From NCBI GenBank assembly GCA_023052935.1, contig CM041298.1, positions 114,036,977 to 114,100,976 of the forward strand: 64,000 bases of DNA, in the 5' to 3' direction. This DNA is from Piezodorus guildinii. Taxonomy: Eukaryota > Arthropoda > Insecta > Hemiptera > Pentatomidae. Numbering within the stretch: position 1 is the first letter of the stretch; every line of letters begins with the position of its first letter. This document shows, piece after piece, positions 10,803 to 20,770 of the stretch. The translations under genes and the position numbers were made by a program. Below the pieces are notes generated by a model. It was given only the letters and a program-made list of their open reading frames with translations. It was not told the DNA's origin and did no database searches.

Positions 10803-11055
10803 TGAGTTGTTTAATAGTTAGAAAATCCGTTTTTAAAAATTAAAAATGTCAACATTATTGTCAAAATTGTCTTTAAAAAATATAATAACCAACAGAGAAC
10901 AATAACTATCCCACCTCACATATTCTTTGGCCCAAATACGTGAGGGATGGTTGTTGTTCTCTGTTGACTATTATATATATTTTATTTTTAAAGACAATTT
11001 TGACAAAAAAATTTCTACAAAATTTTTAATAAAAAATGATTTTTTTACTTTTAAA

Positions 11056-11097
11056 CAACTCAGGTGATGGGGAAGGCCCCCGAAACGTTGACTCGTT
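11056..11097 (+). ncRNA. Hammerhead ribozyme-like motif, right arm
   Basis: Helix II (ggggaaggcccc), GAAAC, GTT and gactc are intact. The CTGATGA box is damaged by a small deletion and substitution (caggtgatgg), so this arm is also probably inactive. The two arms carry different lesions. Confidence 0.6.
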
Positions 11098-11493
11098 AAA
11101 GTTTACTGAAATAAACTTTTTAGGGAAGAAATAGAAACCAACAATTTTATTGATATCATTTTGCAATCTTCCTTTTAACCTGTTTTTATTATCATTGTGT
11201 AATAATTTGCAGCGTTTTTACTCCCACTTACCTATATATATTAAATATTTAGTTCCGTTAAATAAAATACATTAAGTCCGTTAGATAAAAGTGCCTTCAG
11301 CTCCTTGTCTAAAAGTGGGTAATCAAAATTTAAGGATAATCTTGAGTTTGACCGTGATCTTGAGCAAACCACCACCTTACAGTTCTTCGCCTTTAAAAAG
11401 AAAGATAAATTTACGTCATGAGAACTTTCGTGGGTTATAATGATAATGATTTTTTTTTGATAGATGTAAATTGAAAATGCTATAGAACAACTG

Positions 11494-11790
11494 TGGGGTC
11501 ACCCATAGCGTAGTGGCTAGCATAACAGCTTTCTATACCAAAGGTCGCGGGTTCAAACCTGCGGGTGGCCCTAGGATTTTTTAATGGGGGTAAAAAATCC
11601 TTAGTTATGCCGTCCTTCGGAGGGGACGTTAAAAGGTGGTCCCGAGCCTGTGCGATGTCAGATAGATTCTATAAATAAGATTCTAATAAAACCTGGATAG
11701 GCAAAATTTAGGACTCCCACTGTAGCATCGTCCAATTAGCCATAGGAGCATAATATTTACGTTAAACGAATAAACAACTGTCCTTGTTTT
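11494..11790 (+). mobile_element. SINE-C copy 2 (best tRNA-like head)
   Basis: Pol III promoter elements are visible: an A-box-like tagcgtagtggctagc near 11509 and a B-box ggttcaaacc near 11550, inside a head that folds like a tRNA (ggtcaccc ... gggtggccc). The body has ttagttatgccgtccttcgg and gggacgttaaaagg, and ends in an AAACGAATAAACAA-type tail. Not a functional tRNA gene, since the same head and body recur at 8900-9172 and 63064-63347. Confidence 0.85.
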
Positions 11791-12889
11791 ATTTTCTTGT
11801 GTTTGTTGTTTTAGACCTGGGTACTAGGAATGACGATGTACACGTTGTTTAAAATAACAGAAGTTGCTCTGTATTTGTCTTTGTGTACAGCTTGGTTTTT
11901 CTTTCTAATTTCAATAAACGCTTCTGACACTTCTAGAGCTGGTTTTATTTATTTTTAGTGAGAAACATTTGAATTTTTTTATTCAAGTGAAAAAGTTTTG
12001 TTTTTATTTTAATGATAATTCGTATAATATCTATTAATTATTTGTTAAGTATCTAGTGACTGTCATAACTAATAGATAAGTAATTTATATCTTATTTTCG
12101 AAGATATAGAAAAAATTCTAGAGAGTTTTAGAATCAGTACGCTGCTATTATTTATAAAACAGAAAAAAATAAAGAAAGAAATTGAAATTTTACCTATAAC
12201 TCACTAATTTTTTAAGATAAATATGAAAAAAAAAATCTTATTTGAGCTCTCATAACAAATTAATAATATAAAAATCATTTATCTGCCCGTTAATTACATA
12301 AGCCTCGCCAGTCTGGAGCTCAACCTGCTTGACTAACTAAAAAACTTGAAAGAATTTAAAATCTATCAATGCGGATAATTAGCAATTACCACCGCTACAC
12401 TAAAATATCATCTATGCTCCAGGACTTACAGCTTACAACAATTAAACATTATGTCAAACAGCTTTATACTTCTGTAAAACACGAGTCTCAAAAAATCCAT
12501 TTATAAAGGAAATCTGTAATTATAATAAAACATCGCTGAAATGCTACACTCATACAAGAACTAAACATGTGCTGTTTAAGTTAACTTAAGCTAGTTTGAT
12601 TAAATTTCTAATTTTATGTTATCAATTATTTCATCGGTTTTTATTTGTAGGTTTTCTGTATAATTTTTCCTACTTCCTTAGGTAATCTCAATTTAATTTT
12701 ACCACATATTTAGTCATTAGTTATAATTAGATTATAATTACCAAACGAACAAAACATTTTGCTGATTGTAAGGATGTCTCATCCGAAATCATTTGTGATT
12801 ATTTTGTCGATTTGCAAATATGTAAATAAAGTTTATTTTCTTCCTTCTATGGAAAATATAAAAACATAATTAAATACCAACAATTGTGC
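11791..12889. other. Gene-free AT-rich stretch with Repeat B fragments
   Basis: About 12090-12260 repeats phrases of 10130-10260 (ttttcgaagata, gttttagaatcagtac). Nothing else is recognised. Confidence 0.4.
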
Positions 12890-13135
12890 TTTTTCATAGA
12901 GAATTAAATTTCGTAAAAAACGAAAAAAATAATATTTAATCGGTTAAAAAATAGCAGAGATATAGCGTTTGGAAACCAGCAGTGGCATATTCTATTTTAA
13001 GCCATTCTCCTTTGAATTATTTATTGCTTTTCATATTACTCAATTGCCTATCAAGAGCTATATAAACAGTTATACCCTAATATAGTTATTTGGAAATAAT
13101 AGACCATTGTGTAATAATTTGTAGGGTTTTTGTCC
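12890..13135 (+). repeat. Repeat G, uninterrupted copy (empty site)
   Basis: Matches 10497-10701 joined to 11193-11230, including gcctatcaagagc, cagttataccctaatat and cattgtgtaataatttg. It serves as the unoccupied version of the palindrome's target. Confidence 0.75.
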
Positions 13136-13386
13136 TCATGAACTTGGAAAAATTCAAACCTTTTCCTTTTTTTTTTTTTTTCTTTTTTCAAATAACTGTT
13201 TCAGTCCCCTCCTCGCAAATAAAGAGAGAAAAAAACCCAAAACAAGAGAAGGAGCTGAAAGACCATTTGTCGATTTTAGAAGAGAGCGAGGGAGAACATT
13301 GCCTGACCAGCACTCTAAATAAAATGGATCTCATCGGCAACTCTTCTCGATTTTCCTTCTTTTTTTTTTTTGTTCTTTCCCTTTTT
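13136..13386. other. Gene-free stretch with T-rich runs
   Basis: Two poly(T) tracts flank a purine-rich middle. Open frames exist on both strands but are low-complexity (poly-Phe or poly-Lys) and are not believed. Confidence 0.35.
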
Positions 13387-13824
13387 ATTTTTTCAGTCCA
13401 AACCATCACTGTTTAAAATCCACCAAAGTGTTGGGCCTGTAATTCTACTTCCCACACAATTTTCAAATATTCTGGAAATACAGCATTACACGTGTGTAAT
13501 GTCTTTTCGACTCATATTTGGCTGGAGCGTTAAGAGTGCAAATTAATCTTTTTCATTTTTAAATTAAATTAAACATTTTCCTTACTTTTTTTAGGAGAGA
13601 GTAATTATTAATTTATAATGTTCTGTAATGTCAAAATATGTGAAAATTTAAATTAAAAAAATCTTTTGCTGGAAACAAACGACTTTCACATACCTCGGTT
13701 TTTAAAAACAATTACAAAAATCTAAACTATTTTATTAAGTTTATGCTGAAAAAATCTTAAAGAATTATATTAATTTTCGTTGGAAACATATGTTTTATAT
13801 TACATCTGATTTAACAATCTTATT
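13387..13824. repeat. Old duplicated unit, copy 1, left part
   Basis: Closely matches 25599-26010. It is cut at 13824 by the Jockey element and resumes at 18614. Confidence 0.8.
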
Positions 13825-13860
13825 TTTTTTTTATTTTTTTTTTTTTTATTTTTTTTTTTT

Positions 13861-14288
13861 ATTCGTATATATTACAATTTGTCATAATAGACAATAATAA
13901 TAGTGCTACAGGATCTCATTCATACAATATTTACAATATAAACAAAAGGAAAGTCAAATTTACATAAAATAAAATCAAAATAAGTAAACGTATACAATAA
14001 CAAAATTAAGTAGACAAAATAAATACAAATAAATGAAGTTAACAAATAAATAAACAAAACATGTCACATTCATACCTGTGTACAATATTTACAATCAGCT
14101 CGGGAACCCCGGACGGGGCTTGTCCCCCCACTTGTGGAAGGACAAGCAGAGTCCAAAGGATCCCAGCGCCTCCCCCTCAGCCGCATCACTGGTGAGAGCC
14201 AGCGGAAGCTAAGTGAGGGCGCCACAGCCACAATCACACCGCACTTGAGAGGAGAATCTGACCAGTGTCAGAACTCCAGCATATGTAT
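13861..14288 (-). other. 3' UTR of the Jockey element
   Basis: Lies between the ORF2 stop and the A-rich tail. The same sequence recurs at 46390-46735 in a truncated copy, which defines it as part of the element. No ORF. Confidence 0.85.
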
Positions 14289-16973
14289 TTACAATATATC
14301 TCGGGGCCACTGCCGTTTCAACCTTCTAGGTGGGTTGTATGGATGAGTGGAGCTGGATAGGGATCGTGCTAAAGGATTAGGATGATGAATGAGGTTCTGA
14401 TGGAATTTGGAAAATTTGGATGGAATGAGGTCTGAAATAAATGGAACATTAAGGTCGTGGTGCAAGGTGTAGTTGGATACATAATAAGGAGCATTTACTA
14501 TTATTCGGAGGACTTTGGATTGAAAGGATTGAATGCGTTTGATGTTAGAACGTTTAGCTGTCCCCCACAGTTCAAGTCCGTAGGTCCAGATGGGCTTCAG
14601 TATTGTCTTATAAATTAATAATTTGTTGTCAACTGTAAGTTCAGATTTTCTGTTTAACAGTCTGTATAACTGTCCGAATCGTCGATTGAGTTCTTTTCTT
14701 TTAAGTCTTGTATGTGGGTTCCACGTCAGTCTTTTGTCTAGTAGTAGGCCAAGATAGCGGACTGTATCTGAAGGAGGAATAGGAATGGAATTGAAGTAAA
14801 CTGGCGGACAGGAGTTTCGTCGAAGAGTGAAGGTTACATGTTTGCATTTGGCCTCGTTCACCTTTATGCGCCAAGCACCACACCAGTCTTCGATAAGACA
14901 AAGGTGTCTTTGCAGGATTAAGGATGCGGTTTCGGGATCGGAACTGGATGATAGGATGGCGGTGTCATCTGCAAATGTTGCCAGAAAGGTGTCAGGATGA
15001 TTAGGAATATCAGCGGTGTAAAGGATGTAGAGAACGGGTCCCAGGACGCTGCCCTGAGGAACACCGGCCTCAACGGGATAAAAGTTGGAAAATTCTACAC
15101 CACAGCGTACTTGGAAGGAGCGGTTTGAGAGATAGGATCGTAGAATGAGGTATAGAGACTGGGGTAAATGCGTTTTAAGCTTGAAGAGTAATCCAGCGTG
15201 CCATACCCGGTCAAAAGCTTGCGCTATGTCCAGAAACGCACCAGAACAATACTCTTTACATTCGAGGGCTGAGGAAATATGGTCTACAACTCGGAGTCCT
15301 TGTTGAACAGTGGAATGATGAGAACGGAAACCAAACTGGTGGGAAGGAAGGTTGTGAGATTCTAATATAGGCAGGATTCGTTTTAGAAGGAGCTTTTCGA
15401 AGATTTTTGAGAGGATGGGGAGTAGACTTATAGGTCTGTAGGATGAAGTGTTACTGGAAGGTTTACCTGGTTTTAGGAATAGAATGATTGTGGAATGTTT
15501 CCATAAGAGAGGAAAATAGGTGGTGCGAAGGATGCAGTTGTAGATGTATGTAAGAAAAATAATGGCTTTCTGGGGAAGTTGTCGCAGGATCTGGGGGGTA
15601 AGGAGATCGTGTCCAGGAGATTTACGAAGGGTCAGTTTTTGAAGAAGATATTTCACCTCAGATGGATTAATAGCTTTAGGAGGTAGGGAAAGAGGTATTG
15701 GTGAGAGAAGGAATTCTTGAACTGTTGTGGTATGATTTTTGTTGGATTCCGGGTGAGGAGTGAATACTTTGGAGAGGTGTGTGGCGAATTCCTCGGCTTT
15801 ATCTTCATCAGACGCAGCCCAGGAGTCATCACCACGCCGGAGAGGATGGGAAACTTTATGGTATTTTAGGATCTTTTTGGTCACATTCCACAGGGAATTA
15901 TCTCGAGCTGATAGAGAGGAGAGGTAGGAATTAAAGGACTGGGAACGGAAGGTCACCAACTCCCGCTTTAATTGCCTACAATAAAAGTTATAGGAGCGGC
16001 GATCTGTTGGGTGTCGGGTTCTTTGCCATAATGATCTGGCTCGGCGTTTTGCATGGATGAGGTCAGCTAGGTGTTGAGGTAAATGGTTTTGCTGAGGAGT
16101 TCTATTGGAGTGCTTAGGAGAGGAGGCAGTCCAGACAGCTTGCTGAATGGCGGTTGTAAACGAGTAGACGGAATCATCAAGGTCATTCGGTGTTTTGAGG
16201 GTCACACTGAGGTCAATATTATCGGTGAGGATTTGGCGGAAGAGGTTCCAGTTGACAGGGCCTCGGATAAATGATGGTGGAATGGGTTTCGGAATAGGAG
16301 TTAGAGATACTTTAAGGATCAGTGGACTATGGTCAGAGGATAGTTCATCAAGGCGAGTTACGGAATAGTTCAGGGAGCCTAATCCGCTGTGGATGAAGAA
16401 GTCGAGGATATCTGGATTACGGTTAGGATCTGTTGGCCAGTAGGTAGGGGAGTCAGGAGGTATGAGGTTAAAATTTCGGGAATTCAGAGCAGTCAGCAAA
16501 TTTCTTCCACGAGAATTCGTGGTTCTAGAACCCCACTGCTGGTGCTTGGCGTTTAGATCTCCACCCATAATAAAATGATTTCCTAAGGAATCCAGGAAGG
16601 ATGCAAATTCGGTGTTGGAAATGGAGTGTTTGGGAGGGCAATATGCTGATGTAATAGTTACCGGATAGGAAAAAGTCTTGATTACTATTGCTGTGGCTTG
16701 CAGGAAATCATAGGTAGGAAGTGGAAGTAAATGATGAGAGAGGGATTGGTGAACAATGATAGCAGAACCGGCATGAGCTTTGCCGTCTGGGTGGTCTGTA
16801 CGGTATGTTATGTACTGCGGTATTTTGAAAAGCTGTTTAGTGGTTAGTCTAGTTTCAGTAATAAGTGCAACGTCAATTGTTTTGTCTTGCAACAACGCTG
16901 TCAGTTCGTCAGTGTGATTTCTAACACCATTCGCATTCCAAAGGAGAATGGATAAGGAATTAGGTGAGGTCAT
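14289..16973 (-). CDS. Jockey ORF2: endonuclease/reverse transcriptase, 894 aa
   Basis: The protein nicks target DNA and reverse transcribes element RNA at the nick. Residues 1-230 form an APE-type endonuclease: LLWNANGVRNH at the start, ITETRL near 40, GGDLNAKHQQW near 136 and SSDHSPL near 212 supply the metal and catalytic residues. The reverse transcriptase spans roughly 450-730: SYRPISLLPILSKIFEKLL, QFGFRSHHST, motif A FLDIAQAFDRVWH near 580, motif B GVPQGSVLGPVLY and motif C FADDTAIL near 667. The C-terminal region YKTILKPIWTYGLELWG to RRLKRQWPRDIL is typical of the Jockey clade, and there is no RNase H. The ATG at 16971-16973 directly follows the ORF1 stop codon with no spacer. No stop, frameshift or missing catalytic residue was seen, so it could be functional. 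Confidence 0.95.
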   Translation of the reverse strand: MTSPNSLSILLWNANGVRNHTDELTALLQDKTIDVALITETRLTTKQLFKIPQYITYRTDHPDGKAHAGSAIIVHQSLSHHLLPLPTYDFLQATAIVIKTFSYPVTITSAYCPPKHSISNTEFASFLDSLGNHFIMGGDLNAKHQQWGSRTTNSRGRNLLTALNSRNFNLIPPDSPTYWPTDPNRNPDILDFFIHSGLGSLNYSVTRLDELSSDHSPLILKVSLTPIPKPIPPSFIRGPVNWNLFRQILTDNIDLSVTLKTPNDLDDSVYSFTTAIQQAVWTASSPKHSNRTPQQNHLPQHLADLIHAKRRARSLWQRTRHPTDRRSYNFYCRQLKRELVTFRSQSFNSYLSSLSARDNSLWNVTKKILKYHKVSHPLRRGDDSWAASDEDKAEEFATHLSKVFTPHPESNKNHTTTVQEFLLSPIPLSLPPKAINPSEVKYLLQKLTLRKSPGHDLLTPQILRQLPQKAIIFLTYIYNCILRTTYFPLLWKHSTIILFLKPGKPSSNTSSYRPISLLPILSKIFEKLLLKRILPILESHNLPSHQFGFRSHHSTVQQGLRVVDHISSALECKEYCSGAFLDIAQAFDRVWHAGLLFKLKTHLPQSLYLILRSYLSNRSFQVRCGVEFSNFYPVEAGVPQGSVLGPVLYILYTADIPNHPDTFLATFADDTAILSSSSDPETASLILQRHLCLIEDWCGAWRIKVNEAKCKHVTFTLRRNSCPPVYFNSIPIPPSDTVRYLGLLLDKRLTWNPHTRLKRKELNRRFGQLYRLLNRKSELTVDNKLLIYKTILKPIWTYGLELWGTAKRSNIKRIQSFQSKVLRIIVNAPYYVSNYTLHHDLNVPFISDLIPSKFSKFHQNLIHHPNPLARSLSSSTHPYNPPRRLKRQWPRDIL

Positions 16974-18287
16974 TTATGGTTTTTGTAAGGCAGGAATGAG
17001 ATTTGATACAAGGTTCGTAAGGAGTGATATTAGAGGCATAACAAGGGATTTGATTTCGGAGATGAAGGATGTCATGAGACTGGTAAGGTCTGTGACATTT
17101 GATGGAGAAGGGATATGGGAAATTTGATGTTGAGGAGTTTTTTGAAGAATAGGAAAATTTTGCGGAATAGTTTGTTGTGGAATAGGTGGATTATGCTGAG
17201 GTAAACGTTGTTTCGGCAGGGCCTCGGCTTCATTACTCTGGTCCCCACCTCCAAGTAAGTGGGCAAATGAGACATTGGAATCTACAAATTTAGATGGTTC
17301 TCTTCTAGATCTTGTTATTCTTGCTGTTTCTGGTTCTTGAGGTTTTTGAAATCTGGTCTTTAGATTTTTATATATTTGGCATCCCTTGTAGTTGGCTGGA
17401 TGGTCCTTGAGGCAATGAGCACATACTGCGGGTGATGACTTCGGTTTAGTGCATTCTCCTGTCCTATGCTCTTCTCCGCATTTCACACAGCGTGGTATAT
17501 GGTGGCAATAAGATTTAGTATGGCCATATGCCTGACAATTATGGCATTGGACTATATCCTTCTTCATGTAGGGCTTCTCAACTCTTACACAGCTGTAGTA
17601 CAGTCGTTTAAGATCGTAGATTTTTTCGACTCCTGTCGATGGTTCTAGATCAACAAAAAACATTGGAAGTTGAACTTTATCTTTCAAAACGTTGGTGACT
17701 TGGCGCACCTTATATCCCATCTCCATCAGTTCTTCTTTAATAACTTCAGTTGGTGTCGAGGGATGCAAGTTTCTTATTATAACCCTCAGTGCTCTCTCCT
17801 GGCGTAGCTGATAAGTATGGAACTCGGCCTTGGTGTCTGTCAGATATTTTACTACTTTCCTGTAGGTTTCAGCACTATCCGGAGATATTTTAGTGTCATT
17901 TGTTCTATTGAGACATGAGTAGCTACCAGGGTTGGTTAATTTATTAAGTTGTGCACAAAGAAGTTGAAAATTTTTAATATTTTTGACAAATATCGGGGGA
18001 GGTGGTGGTTCCCTTGGTGTAGGGGCAGATTCCATGTCTTCTTTTTCACTATGGAGGATTTGAAATGGATTCGGTGTGAAAAAAGGAGATTCATCTGTCA
18101 TCTCCTGTGATGATGGGCCAGGCTGGGGTTCAGATTTCAAAGTGTTACTTGAAGGGTTCGCTTGTGTTGGTAACTTCTTATTGTTATCACGACGGGGTCT
18201 TTGTTTAGTGGGAGACGAATTTGAACCTGCTGATCTTGATCTTTTACTTGCCGTTTTAGAAGACATCACTTGATGAAAATATCGCAT
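16974..18287 (-). CDS. Jockey ORF1: gag-like RNA-binding protein, 437 aa
   Basis: This is the nucleic-acid chaperone that packages element RNA with the ORF2 protein. Residues 1-110 are Ser/Pro/Lys-rich and probably disordered. Around 150-240 lies a PRE_C2HC-type region (RVIIRNLHPSTPTEVIKEEL, MGYKVRQVTNVLKDK). Three zinc knuckles follow at about 243-300: CHNCQAYGHTKSYC (CX2CX4HX4C), CVKCGEEHRTGEC (CX2CX3HX4C) and CAHCLKDHPANYKGC (CX2CX3HX6C), the triple arrangement of Jockey and I gag proteins. The tail is Gln/Pro-rich and ends in a hydrophobic stretch. The ATG at 18285-18287 is the first in frame; a second methionine seven codons on (MSSKTASKRS) is an alternative start. The stop TAA abuts the ORF2 ATG. 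Confidence 0.93.
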   Translation of the reverse strand: MRYFHQVMSSKTASKRSRSAGSNSSPTKQRPRRDNNKKLPTQANPSSNTLKSEPQPGPSSQEMTDESPFFTPNPFQILHSEKEDMESAPTPREPPPPPIFVKNIKNFQLLCAQLNKLTNPGSYSCLNRTNDTKISPDSAETYRKVVKYLTDTKAEFHTYQLRQERALRVIIRNLHPSTPTEVIKEELMEMGYKVRQVTNVLKDKVQLPMFFVDLEPSTGVEKIYDLKRLYYSCVRVEKPYMKKDIVQCHNCQAYGHTKSYCHHIPRCVKCGEEHRTGECTKPKSSPAVCAHCLKDHPANYKGCQIYKNLKTRFQKPQEPETARITRSRREPSKFVDSNVSFAHLLGGGDQSNEAEALPKQRLPQHNPPIPQQTIPQNFPILQKTPQHQISHIPSPSNVTDLTSLMTSFISEIKSLVMPLISLLTNLVSNLIPALQKP

Positions 18288-18613
18288 TTCATATATAAAA
18301 AAAAGATAGTAATATAAGAATGTTAAAGGGAAACAAGTAATAAGTATATATTCCCAATACCAGCAATCAGCTGATATGAGGAAATATGGCTACCCTTTGT
18401 GTCAAGCCTATTGACTCTGCATTCACTGTTTGCGGTAAAAAAAATTACTCTGCTTACCGAAATAATACTCCAAACCTTACTGCTGTTGATGTCCAAAAAG
18501 CTGGCAGCTTTTTCGAGACTGGAATCGATGAAAATCCTTTTGAAAAATCAAAAATCTCAGAGACGAAGTTAAGTGCGACTGTTACCATCTGGCGCATCAG
18601 CTGATGAAAAAAA
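18288..18613 (-). promoter_or_regulatory. 5' UTR with presumed internal promoter of the Jockey element
   Basis: The 326 bases between the element's 5' end and ORF1. Full-length Jockey-clade elements carry an internal RNA polymerase II promoter here; that is family knowledge. The sequence shows only that this region is complete and begins with a catcagctgatg palindrome. Confidence 0.55.
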
Positions 18614-19737
18614 AACAATCTTATTAGCTGCTTAAAAGACACACATACGAAAAATACAAACAATTTTTAAGACTGTCAACGAACTCACCACCATATGTTT
18701 CAAACGATACCATTCATACTGATTTACGTATTCCTACTATAACAAACCACATTCGATCGACTTACAAACGATTTCACGGCAAACTAAATGGACGCATAAA
18801 CAAACTTGTGCAAAGCATAGCTATTGACCTGAAAATATAGTTGTGCTTAATGTCAGGAGGATGCACCACTGGGTGCTGTCTCCCTCATGCCTGCCCACGC
18901 CATGTTTCCTTAGATTTTAGCACATTTGCTAATTTTAATATTTTTTACAGGTGTAAATAAAATTTTAAGTGACAAAAAAACAATCGTATTAGAAGATAGG
19001 TTTTTCCGCATGAGGGTAGGTTCAGAGTTCTTTAGTATTAAACAAATTTTGAATACCAATATGAATATACAAATTTTTAAATACATACTTAGCAATCAAG
19101 TTTTCTTTAGAGAGTATTGGAACCCTTGGAAATATGTCTAAATCCTTGACTAATTGACTAATTGACTAATTCCATCATCAGAGAAAAATTGAACGCTTGG
19201 TGGGAAGTTGAAAATAAAGGTATTATTGTAGTCATTATCTGGGTTCCAGCACATTGTGGTATTCCAGACAACGAAGAAGCAGGCAGAGCCGCCACCTTGG
19301 CCAGACAAGGCAACAGATCTGAAAGCAGGGTACTGGAAGAACTCACAGTAAAAGACTTGATCAGACAATTGAGGAAAAATATCTTCAAAACCAAGGAAAC
19401 AACGTGGAAAACAGGACAATATAAACTGTTGGATGTTAAAAAAGATACCAAATAATGGACCACGAGCGCGAGGATTTCTAGAAAAAAGGAAATCAGTTTA
19501 TGCCGGCTTCGTATTAGACACTATCAGTTTGCCCACGGTTAATTTTGAGAAATCTGCTTGCACCCACCTGCGAACATTGTGACAACGTTCCAAAAACTAT
19601 TCAGCATCTATTATTAGAGTGTCCCATTTTCGAAACAACAAGACGTAAAATTAAACTGACAGGAACCCTAAAAGATATATTGAATGATGATGAGGACAAG
19701 ATTAAAAGTTACTGAGCTATTTAAAAGAAATTAAGTA
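18614..19737. repeat. Old duplicated unit, copy 1, middle part
   Basis: Resumes after the Jockey insertion and matches 26014-26952 with indels (copy 2 lacks about 110 bases around 18740-18860). It contains the RNase H relic and is cut at the TA 19736-19737 by mariner-B copy 1. Confidence 0.8.
19162..19735 (+). pseudogene. RNase H and C-terminal relic of a LINE (copy 1)
   Basis: The first frame reads LNAWWEVENKGIIVVIIWVP then AHCGIPDNEEAGRAA, the C-terminal RNase H signature, and continues through RVLEELTVKDLIRQLRKNIF to a stop near 19455. Further frames give LCRLRIRHYQFAHG and a tail rich in Lys and Asp, as in I/R1-type LINE ends. The N-terminal RNase H acidic residues and the RT are absent. 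The same relic occurs at 26440-26952, so it spread as part of the larger duplicated unit. Confidence 0.75.
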
Positions 19738-20606
19738 TTATGGAGTTGTTTCACATGAAATGCTCGTTTTTATAGTTTCTGAAATACATAAAGGATTTTG
19801 CAGGTCTCTGGTGTTTTCTTCCGAATGTTTACATATTTAAAGTAAACAGTTACTAATCCTTTACCTTTTTATTATAAACATTAGTTTCCCAATCAATTAC
19901 TTTTTAGTATACCTCCAAATATGAACATGGAAACACGCGATTTTCGAGTAATATTGACGTACGAGGCCGCTAGAAATATTTGCAAGACATTTGGGGAAGG
20001 GAGTGTTAATGAACAGACCATTCGCCGATGGATCGCTAAGTTTTCAGCTGGGGATACAGACTTGGAAAACTTGCCCCGTGAAAGACCTCCGTCCGTAATG
20101 GACGACGATGTCCTCAAACATACAGTAGAAGGAAACCCCTACCAACCAGTTAAAGGACTCTCAGCAGAACTAAATGCAAGTGCATCTACCGTTTCCAAAC
20201 ATTTAAAGTGAATTGAGAAAGTAAAAAATCTCGATACATGGGTACCTCATGATCTCACTGAGCGGCAGCAAGACCCCATGTTTCAAAACATACCGTGCAA
20301 AAAATGGAAAGAACTGGGCTACGAAGTTCTTCCGCACCCACCATATTCTCCCGACTTGTCCCCAACAGATTACCTCCTGTTCAGGAATTTAGACAACTTC
20401 GTCGAAAGAAAACTTTTTGAAAATGATGATCAAGTGAAAAGTGCGTTTTCAGATTTTGTTTCACTTCAAAAAAGTTGGTGTTACGTTGGAAATAATGTGT
20501 AGAAAAAGAAGGTAAATACTTCGAATAAAATTATCTTGTTTTCATATCGTATTTTTAATAAAAATCCTTTACCTTGAAAACGGACATTTCATGTGACACA
20601 ACCCAA
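19738..20606 (+). mobile_element. mariner-B copy 1
   Basis: The right terminus reads acatttcatgtgacacaacccaa. The left terminus is damaged (ttatggagttgtttcacatg). TA duplications lie at 19736-19737 and 20607-20608. The paralogous site in copy 2 of the old unit (34697-34715, attaagtatcacaaccaaat) is empty, confirming the insertion ends. It is shorter than a complete mariner because of internal deletions. Confidence 0.9.
19921..20520 (+). pseudogene. mariner-B transposase, deleted and frameshifted
   Basis: The start METRDFRVI is followed by an HTH segment that lacks part of the first helix (LTYEAARNICKTFGEGSVNE). SAGDTDLENLPRERPPS and a second HTH (LSAELNASASTVSKHLK) run to a stop near 20211. 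The sequence then jumps past the first and second catalytic Asp regions to KKWKELGYEVLPHPPYSPDL and SPTDYLLFRNLDNF, which carries the third catalytic Asp. The catalytic core is incomplete, so it is not functional. Confidence 0.88.
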
Positions 20607-20608
20607 TA

Positions 20609-20770
20609 CAACCAAATATGGGACAACACAGTTGCCAATGACCCTGTAGGGTAGAGGCAAATAACGAAAAAAAAAGTTTTCTTTATGTGAGAAAATTAAA
20701 TTTTCTGTTATTTGTGCATCACATTAAAATAACAAACAGTTATGTCGTTGATTAAGTATAATAATGAATA
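20609..20770. repeat. Old duplicated unit, copy 1, right part
   Basis: Matches 34700-34853, including gccaatgaccctgtagggta and cgttgattaa. Copy 2 carries a mariner-B at the TA where copy 1 reads through (gattaagtataataatg). Confidence 0.8.

Larger units (their letters stand above)
10702..11192. mobile_element. 491-bp head-to-head palindromic hammerhead element
   Basis: The two arms are inverted copies (about 10703-10930 and 10935-11153) of a sequence whose outward end carries a hammerhead-like motif. The whole unit is flanked by a perfect 11-bp duplication, cattgtgtaat, at 10691-10701 and 11193-11203. A paralogous empty site at 13104-13130 reads straight through. The right arm has 39 extra bases (11154-11192) not present at the left end. 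There is no ORF. This is the miniature equivalent of the Penelope-like pair at 26953-34629 and is probably a non-autonomous PLE relative mobilised in trans. Confidence 0.8.
13825..18613 (-). mobile_element. Full-length Jockey-type non-LTR retrotransposon with intact ORFs
   Basis: The element is 4.79 kb, minus strand. The 5' end at 18613 follows a short A/T run and carries catcagctgatgcgcc. ORF1 and ORF2 are both uninterrupted, and an impure poly(A) tail lies at 13825-13860. A 12-bp duplication, aacaatcttatt, flanks it (13813-13824 and 18614-18625). The paralogous unoccupied site at 26008-26025 reads through with one change. Complete length, open frames and a clean duplication indicate a young, possibly active copy. 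Two related 3' fragments occur at 25258-25441 (diverged) and 46378-46779 (close). Confidence 0.93.

Noticed and set aside
11494..11570. Possible genuine tRNA gene
   Set aside because: Head is followed by a conserved SINE body seen in two other places, and the stems have mismatches; same reasoning for the SINE-A and SINE-B heads.
13090..13416. 108-codon plus-strand frame
   Set aside because: Begins and ends in poly-Phe from T runs, no domain, overlaps a repeat boundary.
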